This document shows, piece after piece, positions 34,399-42,257 of a stretch of DNA of 64,000 nucleotides. The stretch's first letter is position 1. Every line of letters starts with the position of its first letter. The translations under genes and the position numbers were made by a program. The notes beneath the pieces were generated by a model. The model did no database searches and was not told the DNA's origin. It saw nothing but the letters and a program-made list of their open reading frames with translations. The stretch covers positions 62,001-126,000 of the forward strand of contig NZ_JABRXE010000003.1 of the NCBI RefSeq assembly GCF_018982945.1. The letters run 5' to 3'. This stretch comes from Anaerostipes faecalis (GTDB taxonomy: Bacteria > Bacillota > Clostridia > Lachnospirales > Lachnospiraceae).

Positions 34399-34424
34399 TT
34401 CACATTCCTTTACCCAAAATACAA

Positions 34425-35018
34425 TTACTGTTTCATTTCTTCTACAATTTTATCCAACATATGTTCAAACTGACTTTTTGCTTTCGCCTTATCTGCTGCT
34501 CCATCATACATGCTATAATAGAAAAACATATTTGCATAAAATTTAACTGCATTCTCTTCTGGATTTTTTATTTCCATATTTTTGAACAGATCCTTCACGT
34601 ATTCTGCCGGTCCAGATACCAGATATTGCTGATATAAATTCTGCATCTCTTCACTGCGAAACTGCTCTATTGTCAGCATTTTCCGAAACGATGATGCAAA
34701 ATCATCCTCTGTCCAGTATTCAAACATAGACTTGCTGTATTCCACAAAACCATCCAGTGATACTGTCTCATACTTTTCAGGCATTTTCTCTTTATTCTCT
34801 TCCGGCATATCATATTCTGCTGCCTGTTCGCCATCCTGCTGCTCCATACGCTGCACAATACAGTCAAAAATATCTCTTTTGCTTTTGTAATGACGGTACA
34901 ATGCCCCTTTTGTCATATCAAGTTCTCCTGCTATCTGGCTAACGGAAACAGCCTCGTAACCATCTCTGGCGAACAGATGCAGTGCCACAATCAATATCTC
35001 TTCTTTTCTATTACCCAC
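34425..35018 (-). CDS. TetR/AcrR family repressor (unit 3)
   Basis: About 197 residues from GTG 35018 (GGAGG eight bases before). HTH: EEILIVALHLFARDGYEAVSVSQIAG, LDMTKGALYRHYKSKRDIFD. Closely related to the TetR at 30016 across the HTH and the following helices (FRKMLTIEQF vs FRKMLTLEQY), indicating recent duplication. Autoregulation is likely through the 16-base inverted repeat at 35042-35085. It heads an operon with the RsgA-like gene. Confidence 0.9.
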   Translation of the reverse strand: MGNRKEEILIVALHLFARDGYEAVSVSQIAGELDMTKGALYRHYKSKRDIFDCIVQRMEQQDGEQAAEYDMPEENKEKMPEKYETVSLDGFVEYSKSMFEYWTEDDFASSFRKMLTIEQFRSEEMQNLYQQYLVSGPAEYVKDLFKNMEIKNPEENAVKFYANMFFYYSMYDGAADKAKAKSQFEHMLDKIVEEMKQ

Positions 35019-35041
35019 GCTTATAACCTCCAAGTTTAAAA

Positions 35042-35092
35042 ATAAACGACCGTTTACATTTTAATAATAGTAAACGGTCGTTTATTTATCAA
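35042..35092 (-). promoter_or_regulatory. Promoter and operator of TetR unit 3
   Basis: Minus strand TTGATA (35092-35087), 17-base spacer, TATTAT (35069-35064). ATAAACGACCGTTTAC (35042-35057) and GTAAACGGTCGTTTAT (35070-35085) are perfect inverted 16-mers, each internally palindromic (AAACG..CGTTT). One covers the spacer, the other follows the -10 box. Confidence 0.9.
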
Positions 35093-35109
35093 GACTTTTT
35101 TTGCTTATA

Positions 35110-35877
35110 TTATCTTTTTTTATAAATCAACAGCTCTGGATTTTCCCCATCTTTCTCATAGGTACATACCATGATAAAATCCATATTTGCCAGAATTCCA
35201 AAACACCGGTTTTCTCCCAATTCTGATTCCAATTGGTTTCCAAGATAAGTTTTTTGATCATCAAGGAATTTCACTTTTTGTCCATTTGGCAGTGTATATT
35301 CCAGATTCACATATTTCCCCACAAGCGCATTGAGTTTGTCTACCCTTGGGAGTCCATCTATATGCAGATCATTTATTTCTTCTATCAATTGCTTTTTAAA
35401 CTCTTCAAACTGCCCATTGTCACTAAGTTCATCATACCTTTTCCAGTAATCTAACTTTGGAAGCATTTCTTTCAAATAAGAGCGTGCCTGTTCTTCGGTA
35501 AAGTTTTCATTTACCATATTCTTTACACACACATCAATCAATTCATCCATATCATTATATGTGTATGTTCCATCTGCATAGCACCATTTACAATACTCCT
35601 CATTTAATGTGCCATCTTTATCACGTCCCAATATGGAATCATCATCAATTGGCATTCCGCAGCACTGGCAAATCAGCTTTCTGGGTTCTCCCAAAAGCGT
35701 ATTGATTGAGACATCAAATTCTTTAGATAAGAGCTTAAGTGTATCAGTATTTGGAACTGTATCTCCATTTTCCCAACGTGATACTGCCTGCCTTGTAACC
35801 ATGATTTTATCTGCCAACTCGTCTTGTGACATTCCTCTTTCAGTACGAAGTTTTAAAATAATATTTTTTGTTTCCAT
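35110..35877 (-). CDS. XRE regulator with zinc ribbon
   Basis: About 255 residues from ATG 35877 behind GGAGGTGACGACT. N-terminal HTH_3 (LRTERGMSQDELADKI, VTRQAVSRWENG) then a zinc ribbon (CQCCGMPIDDD ... EEYCKWCYADGTYTY, PF12674-type) followed by a conserved helical stretch (EEQARSYLKEMLPKLDYW) and a C-terminal region (EYTLPNGQKVKFLDDQ) of unknown fold. This architecture is common in Firmicutes; the zinc part may sense stress or bind a protein. An imperfect dyad ATCATATAGA ... TCTATATGAT surrounds the promoter (about 35908-35961). Confidence 0.82.
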   Translation of the reverse strand: METKNIILKLRTERGMSQDELADKIMVTRQAVSRWENGDTVPNTDTLKLLSKEFDVSINTLLGEPRKLICQCCGMPIDDDSILGRDKDGTLNEEYCKWCYADGTYTYNDMDELIDVCVKNMVNENFTEEQARSYLKEMLPKLDYWKRYDELSDNGQFEEFKKQLIEEINDLHIDGLPRVDKLNALVGKYVNLEYTLPNGQKVKFLDDQKTYLGNQLESELGENRCFGILANMDFIMVCTYEKDGENPELLIYKKR

Positions 35878-35968
35878 AGTCGTCACCTCCATAACCATAT
35901 CATATAGACAAATTCATGTTCTGAAAAGCAACTTGCTGTTGCCATACTCTATCTATATGATTTGATTA

Positions 35969-36358
35969 TCACTCTTTGGTCATGACCTTCTTGCACCAGG
36001 TTCTTGTCTTACAGTGAGGACATTTTAAATATCTTGTACTCACAATATGCATTCCCATAGTATATTGCACAAATGTTGGAGTAAACAGTTCATTACACAA
36101 TGGTAACAGCAGTGATGCTTCTGGAAAACTATATACGCCCGTTGATATAGAAGGAAATGCAATAGACCTGATTACATTATCCATTGCCAGTTTCATAGAA
36201 TTAAAATAGCAGTTAGCAAGAAGTTCCGGTTCTGCTGCTCTGTGAATCGCACCATCTACACCGCCTCCGCCAAGAAGGGAGTTGTTTGCTGCATTCACGA
36301 TTGCCTGCACATCTGTTACTTTTGTTATGTCACCTTTTATCGTCTTAATCAAATACAT
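35969..36358 (-). pseudogene. Macro-domain gene, internally deleted and chimeric
   Basis: Starts as a normal macro domain ([33 protein letters not shown]), then jumps from PELLA straight to [13 protein letters not shown] and [14 protein letters not shown], missing the ~45 residues that the gene at 38798 has between ELLAEC and ELLASC. After FPEA it changes to unrelated [29 protein letters not shown]-type sequence, the tail of a zinc-ribbon protein. So two joins are visible. ADP-ribose binding is unlikely. It may be expressed as a short fusion. Confidence 0.7.
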
Positions 36359-36361
36359 TAT

Positions 36362-36580
36362 TTAATATTCCTTTTCTATCTCACCATCTATTTCATACAT
36401 TTTCTTGAATGCATCAAGGTCTGCCTGGTTTTTAATCAGCATAACCTCTTCTATCTTACCTGTATGAATGTCCTTAAAACCAGCTACCTGCTCGCCATTA
36501 CATATGCTCGCTTTGATTACTGGTTTCTTATTTTCTTTATCATATGTCTTTGTAACTGTCTTTTTCTTAAATAGTCCCAC
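36362..36580 (-). CDS. Small conserved protein of unknown function
   Basis: About 72 residues from GTG 36580 (AAGG eight bases before). VGLFKKKTVTKTYDKENKKPVIKAS split by a strand pattern, then GEQVAGFKDIHTGKIEEVMLI and a helical end. Similar small proteins occur widely in Lachnospiraceae, sometimes mislabelled aspartate dehydrogenase. Its start overlaps the end of the fragment upstream, as in an operon. Confidence 0.6.
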   Translation of the reverse strand: MGLFKKKTVTKTYDKENKKPVIKASICNGEQVAGFKDIHTGKIEEVMLIKNQADLDAFKKMYEIDGEIEKEY

Positions 36581-36755
36581 TATGAGCACCTTCTTTTAAC
36601 TTTGCCATCAGTATAAGTTTTTCAAAGGACTGTGCAAAGCATACATCATCTTCTTCTGTACGCTTTCTCGGTTCCTTCATATGATTCTTATGAGAGCTAC
36701 GTCTTGCCTTCTTATTAAGATGACGCTCCATAAGCATCTGGTCAATATTCTCATT
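36567..36755 (-). pseudogene. C-terminal fragment of small conserved protein
   Basis: An open frame reading NENIDQMLMERHLNKKARRS, KEPRKRTEEDDVCFAQSFEKL, ILMAKLKEG and ending at TAA 36567-36569. The end fits a protein usually placed just before the small gene at 36362. The start is missing; upstream is a TGA and then the VOC fragment. Confidence 0.5.
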
Positions 36756-36761
36756 CGTGTA

Positions 36762-36944
36762 TCACTTACCGGATTGGTGTATAGCATATGCTCCTTTACC
36801 CAGAGCCATCGTAGCGACACCATAATCCTGCAATACAAGCCCCTCAGACATTATTACATTACCTTCCAGCCTTGTAATCACATGCAGTCCAAACAGTTCT
36901 TCATAAAAATCAATTGATTCTTCAATGTTATCAACAATGATCAA
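36762..36944 (-). pseudogene. VOC/glyoxalase-family fragment
   Basis: 60 codons reading IIVDNIEESIDFYEELFGLHV and NVIMSEGLVLQDYG, the first half-domain of a vicinal-oxygen-chelate protein, then VATMALGKGAYAIHQSGK and stop. Only half of the usual ~120 residues remains, and no ATG with a ribosome site precedes it (TTG 36944 is the only start). Confidence 0.6.
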
Positions 36945-36958
36945 TACATTTTACAAAC

Positions 36959-37339
36959 TCATGATTTTTGTTCCTGCCTCTCCATTTCTTTTTGAATCCA
37001 TGTCATAATTACATCTACAAGATAATCCTGCTGCACCTGACTTAGTTCCTTGCCTGGTTGCATTTTATGCCACTTTCGGATGCACTCCCTGCAGCATGTT
37101 GCTGTTGCGTGCTGAGCAATAAATACTGGATGACCACGCATAAGTGTCTGCTTGCCATCATTTGCAATGTATGCCGGAGCTTCTCTCTTTGCAATAAAAT
37201 CCTTTGCATGTTGTCTAATTGTATCCAGTCCTTTTTCATTTATGTAGTCAATATCTTTCTGCTTCAAATGAAAACTGCTTCGGAACTTTGTATTATCCAG
37301 TCGCTCAAATAACTGCCTGTACCATTCATCCTTAGTCAT
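36959..37339 (-). CDS. DUF4186 family protein
   Basis: 126 residues with family hallmarks: RSSFHLKQKDIDYINEKG, TIRQHAKDFIAKR, NDGKQTLMRGHPVFIAQHAT and CCRECIRKWH. The conserved His/Cys cluster suggests metal binding. Biochemical function is unknown. The start at 37339 lies five bases after the PAS-domain gene, so the two are translated together. Confidence 0.85.
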   Translation of the reverse strand: MTKDEWYRQLFERLDNTKFRSSFHLKQKDIDYINEKGLDTIRQHAKDFIAKREAPAYIANDGKQTLMRGHPVFIAQHATATCCRECIRKWHKMQPGKELSQVQQDYLVDVIMTWIQKEMERQEQKS

Positions 37340-37343
37340 ATCA

Positions 37344-38030
37344 TCACCACAAATCGTATGGTTTCATGGTTTCTGAATTTCGATATTCATGCTTCTCATA
37401 ATATCCTATCAGCTTACCCTCATCTCTGAGTGCCACCATATAAACATCTTTATTCTGTTTCTCATTGTGAAAAGTATAAACGATATTATGGCTTTCATCT
37501 GCTGCAAACCAGTCCACTACCTGCTGTATTTTATCTCTTGATTCCGGATTATGGCAATCCAACAGGCTTCTTCCAATAAGTTTATCGCCACCTCGCTTCG
37601 CATAGCTGATAACAGCTGCCGGATTCATGTAAATAATCTCATGCTTAAGATTGCATATAACAACGGATACCCTGTCCTGATCAACAATACTCTTATAAAA
37701 GCTGACATAGGATTTAAACTTAATCACCTTTTCATTATCCAGCCTCTTTTGAAGTTGTGGTTTCTTTCTTCGATAATAATCGTATATCTCTCCATCTGGT
37801 ATCCAGATTTGTGCCTCATTTATCTTATCAAGTACAGCTTCAACAATCTGTTCATCTGCCAGTAAATCAGGTGCTTTATCATGTTCTGTTACATACTTTT
37901 TGTATTCCTCATACACCCAGCCTGTAATCTTATCCTTCTGTTTCATCTTGAGATTACTAAACTTCTTGTTCATCTGTAAAAGCTGACCATTAATCTTTTT
38001 ATGTATTTTTGTCTTCTTACTTTTCGCCAT
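37344..38030 (-). CDS. Two-domain protein: unknown N-domain plus PAS-like domain
   Basis: 228 residues. Residues ~1-95 (KTKIHKKINGQLLQMNKKFSNL, DKITGWVYEEYKKY, WIPDGEIYDYYRRKKPQLQKR) form a basic helical domain of unknown role. Residues ~110-228 are PAS-like: DRVSVVICNLKHEIIYMNPAA, KLIGRSLLDCHNPESRDKI, VYMVALRDEGKLIGYYEKHEY, as in fused sensor domains of small Lachnospiraceae proteins (possible heme or flavin site). It is complete and just upstream of DUF4186. No output domain is present, so signalling is unclear. Confidence 0.7.
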   Translation of the reverse strand: MAKSKKTKIHKKINGQLLQMNKKFSNLKMKQKDKITGWVYEEYKKYVTEHDKAPDLLADEQIVEAVLDKINEAQIWIPDGEIYDYYRRKKPQLQKRLDNEKVIKFKSYVSFYKSIVDQDRVSVVICNLKHEIIYMNPAAVISYAKRGGDKLIGRSLLDCHNPESRDKIQQVVDWFAADESHNIVYTFHNEKQNKDVYMVALRDEGKLIGYYEKHEYRNSETMKPYDLW

Positions 38031-38042
38031 TTTATGCCGTCC

Positions 38043-38435
38043 TTAGAACTTCACTACTTCCAGTTCATGTGTAAATGATGAGAATGTAGCTGTTGCATTC
38101 TTAAAATAGAACACCTCTGTGTTTCCATCATCTGCAGAGTACATATTCTGTAAAGATGGATAAGCATCAAGCATAGACTGTCTTGCTTCTCTTCTATCAT
38201 CTTCTACAAGCTCTCCTGCTACACGGAGCCACTCTCCATTCTTAAATGCACAGATTTCGACCTTTGGGTTTGCGTGAATCTGCTTTGAAACATCCTTCAC
38301 CTTTCCGGTCTGAATATACAGTTTTCCTTCAAAAATATGCGCTGTTCCAAAAGGTCTTACCCTTGGCTGATCACCTTCCACTGTTGCTAAATAATATGTC
38401 TCTGCTTCTTTTAAGAACTTTACTACTCTATCCAT
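38043..38435 (-). CDS. Pyridoxamine 5'-phosphate oxidase-like flavin protein
   Basis: About 130 residues from ATG 38435 behind GAAGGAGG. A split-barrel FMN-binding fold: YYLATVEGDQPRVRPFGTAHI, KLYIQTGKVKDVSKQIHANP, EICAFKNGEWLRVAGELVED. Members reduce nitro compounds or bind flavin; exact substrate unknown. Twelve bases before the PAS gene, likely the same transcript. Confidence 0.85.
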   Translation of the reverse strand: MDRVVKFLKEAETYYLATVEGDQPRVRPFGTAHIFEGKLYIQTGKVKDVSKQIHANPKVEICAFKNGEWLRVAGELVEDDRREARQSMLDAYPSLQNMYSADDGNTEVFYFKNATATFSSFTHELEVVKF

Positions 38436-38454
38436 GATATAAGCCTCCTTCATT

Positions 38455-38797
38455 CACTTGGTAAATCCATAATAATAAATTTGCTTTCTTAAAAACTAAA
38501 TTGCGGACTCCTTTTCCTCTGTCCAGCAACATGATTATATCATCACTTACTTCTCTTCGAAGTTTATAGTACCTGGTACTATAAACTCTTTCAACAAGCA
38601 ATATAAAATTACACATAGTTATCCACCTATACATGTGTACTATTTATAATCTTAATGCAATTTTGCACCCGCTGGAATTGCATCATCTAACATGACAAGA
38701 TTCAGCTTTTCTTCACCATCCACTTCTTTACTTCTAACCATATATTATATCGGCAAAAAACATATTCTCAACAGATATGCCAACCATTTCGCTTCTA
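38455..38797 (-). other. Decayed stretch without intact gene
   Basis: Contains a degenerate copy (about 38560-38600) of the sequence encoding REFIVPDNINF at 39965-40010: here it reads KEFIVPGTINFEEK and stops. Also a near-palindrome around TTTATAGTACC/GGTACTATAAA. No ribosome site with a sensible frame is seen. Confidence 0.5.
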
Positions 38798-39225
38798 TTA
38801 CTCATATATCTTGTCGACCTCAGCTTCATAGACCGACTCTGTATGAGAATCAAACAATACCCATTCCACCAAGTCAAAGCTATCAGGATTATCCTGTAAG
38901 AATCCATTAACTGTATGAACTGCTATCTTTGCAGCCAATTCTACAGGAAAACTATACACACCTGTAGATATAGACGGAAATGCAATGGTTCTTATTCCAT
39001 TTTCCACTGCCAGCTTCATAGAATTAAAATAGCAGCTTGCAAGAAGCTCTTCTTCCCTACTCCTGCCTCCATTCCATATCGGTCCAACAGTATGTATCAC
39101 ATAATCACATGGCAGATTATAAGCTTTTGTAATCTTTGCCTCTCCAGTCTCGCATCCATGAAGAGTCCTGCACTCTGCTAAAAGCTCCGGTCCTGCTGCC
39201 CGATGAATTGCCCCATCACCTGAAT
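38798..39225 (-). pseudogene. Macro-domain protein, N-terminus replaced
   Basis: Open frame reading [82 protein letters not shown] and ending DKIYE. This is all of a macro (ADP-ribose-binding) domain except its first ~35 residues with the GDIT and NAAN motifs. Upstream the frame joins YDKYDGFG-coding sequence of another gene. A shorter product could start at GTG in VIHTVG. It complements the damage in the other macro gene at 35969. Confidence 0.65.
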
Positions 39226-39280
39226 ACTTTTCAGATTACCAAATCCATCATACTTATCGTATATAGCAAGACATACATTT

Positions 39281-39475
39281 TCATTTGTAGTCTTCAGACA
39301 CTTCCATAAACTCTCGCTTCCCACAGATATAATCTGCATATGCCAGTTCCGGATCTTTTCCTTTAAACACGATACATAAACCACACATATCACAATCCGC
39401 TATGCACCTGAAAGTGTCTTTTATATATTTTCTTCGTTCATCTTCCGTAGAAGTTGCTATCTTAGGTGTTCTCAT
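39281..39475 (-). CDS. Small cysteine-rich protein A
   Basis: 64 residues: ERRKYIKDTFRCIADCDMCGLC then FKGKDPELAYADYICGKRE. The C-x3-C-x2-C-x2-C spacing suggests a metal site. Paralogous in layout to the next gene (ERIHIVQEGLNQCGGACDFCNGC ... YEPYINGEKEL). Function unknown. The stop is followed by a stretch also open in another frame that feeds the macro fragment. Confidence 0.6.
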   Translation of the reverse strand: MRTPKIATSTEDERRKYIKDTFRCIADCDMCGLCIVFKGKDPELAYADYICGKREFMEVSEDYK

Positions 39476-39483
39476 TGTATCAC

Positions 39484-39708
39484 CTACTTTACCATGCCGG
39501 ATTTACTTCTATATTCCTCATTTAGTTGCCGCAGTTCCTTCTCTCCATTAATATATGGTTCATAAAATGTGTCAACAGAACCACCACCTAGATTGTCGCA
39601 TCCATTGCAAAAATCACAGGCACCACCGCACTGGTTAAGCCCTTCCTGCACAATGTGAATGCGTTCTTCTTTTGTGGTATCCTTTATCAATAAACTTTTT
39701 ATTTCCAT
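39484..39708 (-). CDS. Small cysteine-rich protein B
   Basis: 74 residues: IKSLLIKDTTKEERIHIVQEG, CGGACDFCNGCDNLG, FYEPYINGEKELRQLNEEYR. Four or five cysteines in a compact cluster. Nine bases upstream of protein A, and clearly related to it. The start ATG 39708 is behind AAAGGAA. Confidence 0.65.
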   Translation of the reverse strand: MEIKSLLIKDTTKEERIHIVQEGLNQCGGACDFCNGCDNLGGGSVDTFYEPYINGEKELRQLNEEYRSKSGMVK

Positions 39709-39735
39709 GCTAGATTCCTTTCTGCCTATTGCTAA

Positions 39736-39900
39736 TCATATGACTTCATATTTCCCTTCAATTCCCAGGAAAGTGCATCCAGACGAAGGAGAATCTACAT
39801 CTGTAGGCACTGTTGCAGGTACTGATGCTGCAACTGATACCCTGAGAACACCAAGCCAGAACATTACAAACAAGACAAATAAAATACTTTTCTTTTTCAT
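39736..39900 (-). CDS. Short secreted peptide gene (54 aa), possibly truncated
   Basis: ATG 39900 behind CGGAGGGATATT. A signal peptide (MKKKSILFVLFVMFWLGVL, cleavage expected near VAA-SV) precedes SVPATVPTDVDSPSSGC, TFLGIEGKYEVI and stop. The start of the mature part resembles the beginning of larger secreted proteins, so this may be a truncated gene. Its ATG overlaps the stop of the upstream frame (ATGA), suggesting translational coupling. Confidence 0.5.
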   Translation of the reverse strand: MKKKSILFVLFVMFWLGVLRVSVAASVPATVPTDVDSPSSGCTFLGIEGKYEVI

Positions 39901-40040
39901 AATATCCCTCCGTTTTTCTTTAAGATATCCCCTTTATATGGGCGTTCCTGAGTGTCAAAGTTGATAAAGAAGTTTATGTTATCTGGTACTATAAACTCTC
40001 TGGTTGGTTCCTCTTGGCATAACACTCTTCCTCCAAGCAT
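39897..40040 (-). CDS. Short protein fragment, EFIVPDNINF type
   Basis: About 47 codons from ATG 40040: MLGGRVLCQEEPTREFIVPD, NINFFINFDTQERPYKGDIL, KKNGGIL. No family recognised. A second degenerate copy exists at 38560-38600. It ends in ATGA shared with the secreted peptide. The real start is unclear. Confidence 0.4.
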   Translation of the reverse strand: MLGGRVLCQEEPTREFIVPDNINFFINFDTQERPYKGDILKKNGGIL

Positions 40041-40149
40041 AACAAAATTATATAGACTATATTTAGTATACCATAGATAGAAAGAGTATTGTACACCAAA
40101 CAAAGGATTAGCCTTCCGATACAAATACCACCTTATCTATCCCAGCACG

Positions 40150-40197
40150 TAAAAAGACACCACTGCCTATATCACTATAAGCAATGATGTCTTAAAT
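40150..40197 (-). terminator. Terminator after lysS
   Basis: On the minus strand AAGACATCATTGC pairs with GGCAGTGGTGTCTT, then TTT. Follows the lysS stop codon at once. Confidence 0.7.
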
Positions 40198-40199
40198 TT

Positions 40200-41678
40200 T
40201 TATTTATCCAAACTCTTCATCGTCGGGAACAGTAATACATCTCTGATCGCTGATGAGTCTGTCAGCAGCATTACCATTCGGTCAATTCCGAATCCGATTC
40301 CACCTGTTGGTGGCATACCGATTTCCAGTGCATTCAGGAAATCTTCGTCTGTTGTATTTGCCTCTTCATCTCCCTGAGCAAGAAGTTCTTCCTGAGCTTT
40401 GAAACGTTCTCTCTGATCGATTGGATCATTTAACTCAGAGTAAGCATTTGCCATTTCCCATCCGTTCATAAAGAACTCAAAACGTTCTACATATTCCGGA
40501 TTTTCTGGTTTTTTCTTTGTTAATGGTGAAATTTCGATTGGATGATCCATTACGAAAGTTGGCTGAATCAGCTTATCTTCTACAAATTCTTCAAAGAACA
40601 GATTCAGGATATCACCTTTCTTGTGACGTTCTTCATACTCTACATGATGTTCGTCTGCTAATTTTCTTGCTTCTTCCACCGTTGTAACTTCGTTCCAGTC
40701 AACACCTGCATATTTCTTTACAGCATCTACCATGGTAATTCTTTCGAAAGGTTTTCCAAGATCCATTTCAATACCATTGTATGTGATAGTTGTGCTTCCT
40801 GTTACTTCCTGTGCAAGGAAACGGTAAAGATTCTCTGTCAGATCCATCATACCATGATAATCTGTATATGCCTGGTATAATTCCATCAGTGTAAATTCCG
40901 GATTATGTCTTGTATCTACACCTTCATTACGGAATACACGTCCGATTTCATATACTTTTTCCAGTCCGCCAACAATCAGTCTCTTTAAGTAAAGTTCCAG
41001 TGAAATACGAAGTTTTACATCTTCGCTCAGTGCATTATAATGAGTTTCAAAAGGTCTGGCTGCTGCACCTCCGGCATTGGCTACCAGCATTGGGGTTTCC
41101 ACTTCCATGAATCCCTGTCCGTCCAGGAAAGAACGAATCTTGCTGATAATCTTTGAACGCTTGATGAATGTATCTCTGGATTCTTCGTTCATGATCAGGT
41201 CAACATATCTCTGACGGTATCTGGTATCTGTATCTGTCAGGCCATGGAATTTTTCCGGAAGAGGACGTAAGCTCTTGGAAAGTAAAATTACTTCTTCTGC
41301 ATGAATAGATTTTTCTCCTGTCTTTGTAGCAAAGACTTTTCCTTTAATTCCAATAATATCACCGATATCCATTTTCTTGAAATCTTTGTATTCTTCTACT
41401 CCGATTTCATCTCTTGCCACATATGCCTGAATACGGCCCTGAAGATCCTGAATATTACAGAAAGAGGCTTTTCCCATGACACGTTTGAACATCAGACGTC
41501 CGGCAACGGCTACTTCCTGTCCTTCCAGTTTCTCGAAATTATCTTTGATTTCCATGGAATGATGTGTCACATCATATTTCATAATCTCAAAAGGATTTTT
41601 TCCTGCTTCCTGCAGGTCAGCAAGTTTCTGTCTTCTTACTTTGATCAATTCGTTTGTATCTTTCTTCTGTTCTGCCAC
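40200..41678 (-). CDS. lysS: Lysyl-tRNA synthetase, class II
   Basis: 492 residues; charges tRNA-Lys with lysine. OB-fold anticodon-binding domain ([30 protein letters not shown]) then the class II core: motif 1 region [10 protein letters not shown], motif 2 [17 protein letters not shown], motif 3 [13 protein letters not shown]. The start is GTG 41678 ([10 protein letters not shown]) behind AAGAGGAAATAGG. It lies 16 bases downstream of greA, as in many Firmicutes. Confidence 0.97.
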   Translation of the reverse strand: MAEQKKDTNELIKVRRQKLADLQEAGKNPFEIMKYDVTHHSMEIKDNFEKLEGQEVAVAGRLMFKRVMGKASFCNIQDLQGRIQAYVARDEIGVEEYKDFKKMDIGDIIGIKGKVFATKTGEKSIHAEEVILLSKSLRPLPEKFHGLTDTDTRYRQRYVDLIMNEESRDTFIKRSKIISKIRSFLDGQGFMEVETPMLVANAGGAAARPFETHYNALSEDVKLRISLELYLKRLIVGGLEKVYEIGRVFRNEGVDTRHNPEFTLMELYQAYTDYHGMMDLTENLYRFLAQEVTGSTTITYNGIEMDLGKPFERITMVDAVKKYAGVDWNEVTTVEEARKLADEHHVEYEERHKKGDILNLFFEEFVEDKLIQPTFVMDHPIEISPLTKKKPENPEYVERFEFFMNGWEMANAYSELNDPIDQRERFKAQEELLAQGDEEANTTDEDFLNALEIGMPPTGGIGFGIDRMVMLLTDSSAIRDVLLFPTMKSLDK

Positions 41679-41693
41679 TTTTCCTATTTCCTC

Positions 41694-42173
41694 TTACTTT
41701 CTCTGTACGTCGATGACTCTGAATTCGTTCACCTGATTAATTCCTTCAACCTGAACTACATCTCCAATCTTAGCTCCTAATAAAGCTCTTCCGATCGGTG
41801 CTTCGTTGGAAATCTTATTCTTCAGGATATCTGCTTCTGTAGAACCTACAATGTGATATGTTACTTCTTTTCCTAATGTAATATCTTCCAGAACAACTTC
41901 ACATCCAAGGCTGATAACACCTTTTTTGAATTTTTCATCAATTACTTCTGCATTTTTCAGAATCTTTTCTATTTCTTCGATACGTGCTTCAATATCACGC
42001 TGTTCGTCTTTTGCTGCATCATATTCTGCGTTTTCTGATAAGTCACCCTGCTCTCTTGCTTCTTTGATCTTCTGGGCAACTTCTTTACGTTTAACGACTT
42101 TTAATTCCTGTAATTCATCTTCTAATGCCTTCAAACCGGCTGGTGTTAAAATATTCTTCTTTGCCTCTGCCAT
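41694..42173 (-). CDS. greA: Transcription elongation factor GreA
   Basis: 159 residues: an N-terminal antiparallel coiled coil (LKALEDELQELKVVKR, QGDLSENAEYDAAKDEQ with the acidic tip) and a C-terminal globular domain (EAPIGRALLGAKIGDVV). GreA rescues backtracked RNA polymerase by stimulating transcript cleavage. The start ATG 42173 is behind AAAGGAAG. First gene of a likely greA-lysS pair. Confidence 0.97.
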   Translation of the reverse strand: MAEAKKNILTPAGLKALEDELQELKVVKRKEVAQKIKEAREQGDLSENAEYDAAKDEQRDIEARIEEIEKILKNAEVIDEKFKKGVISLGCEVVLEDITLGKEVTYHIVGSTEADILKNKISNEAPIGRALLGAKIGDVVQVEGINQVNEFRVIDVQRK

Positions 42174-42257
42174 GACACTCTTCCTTTCGTTCTTATTGTT
42201 AACTGATTTATTATATCTTAATTATTTAAAGAAATCAATTCCTTTTCTTCCCATTCC

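Noticed and set aside
39659-39964. 101-residue plus-strand frame
   Set aside because: Antisense to the secreted peptide with a proper ribosome site and signal peptide on the minus strand.
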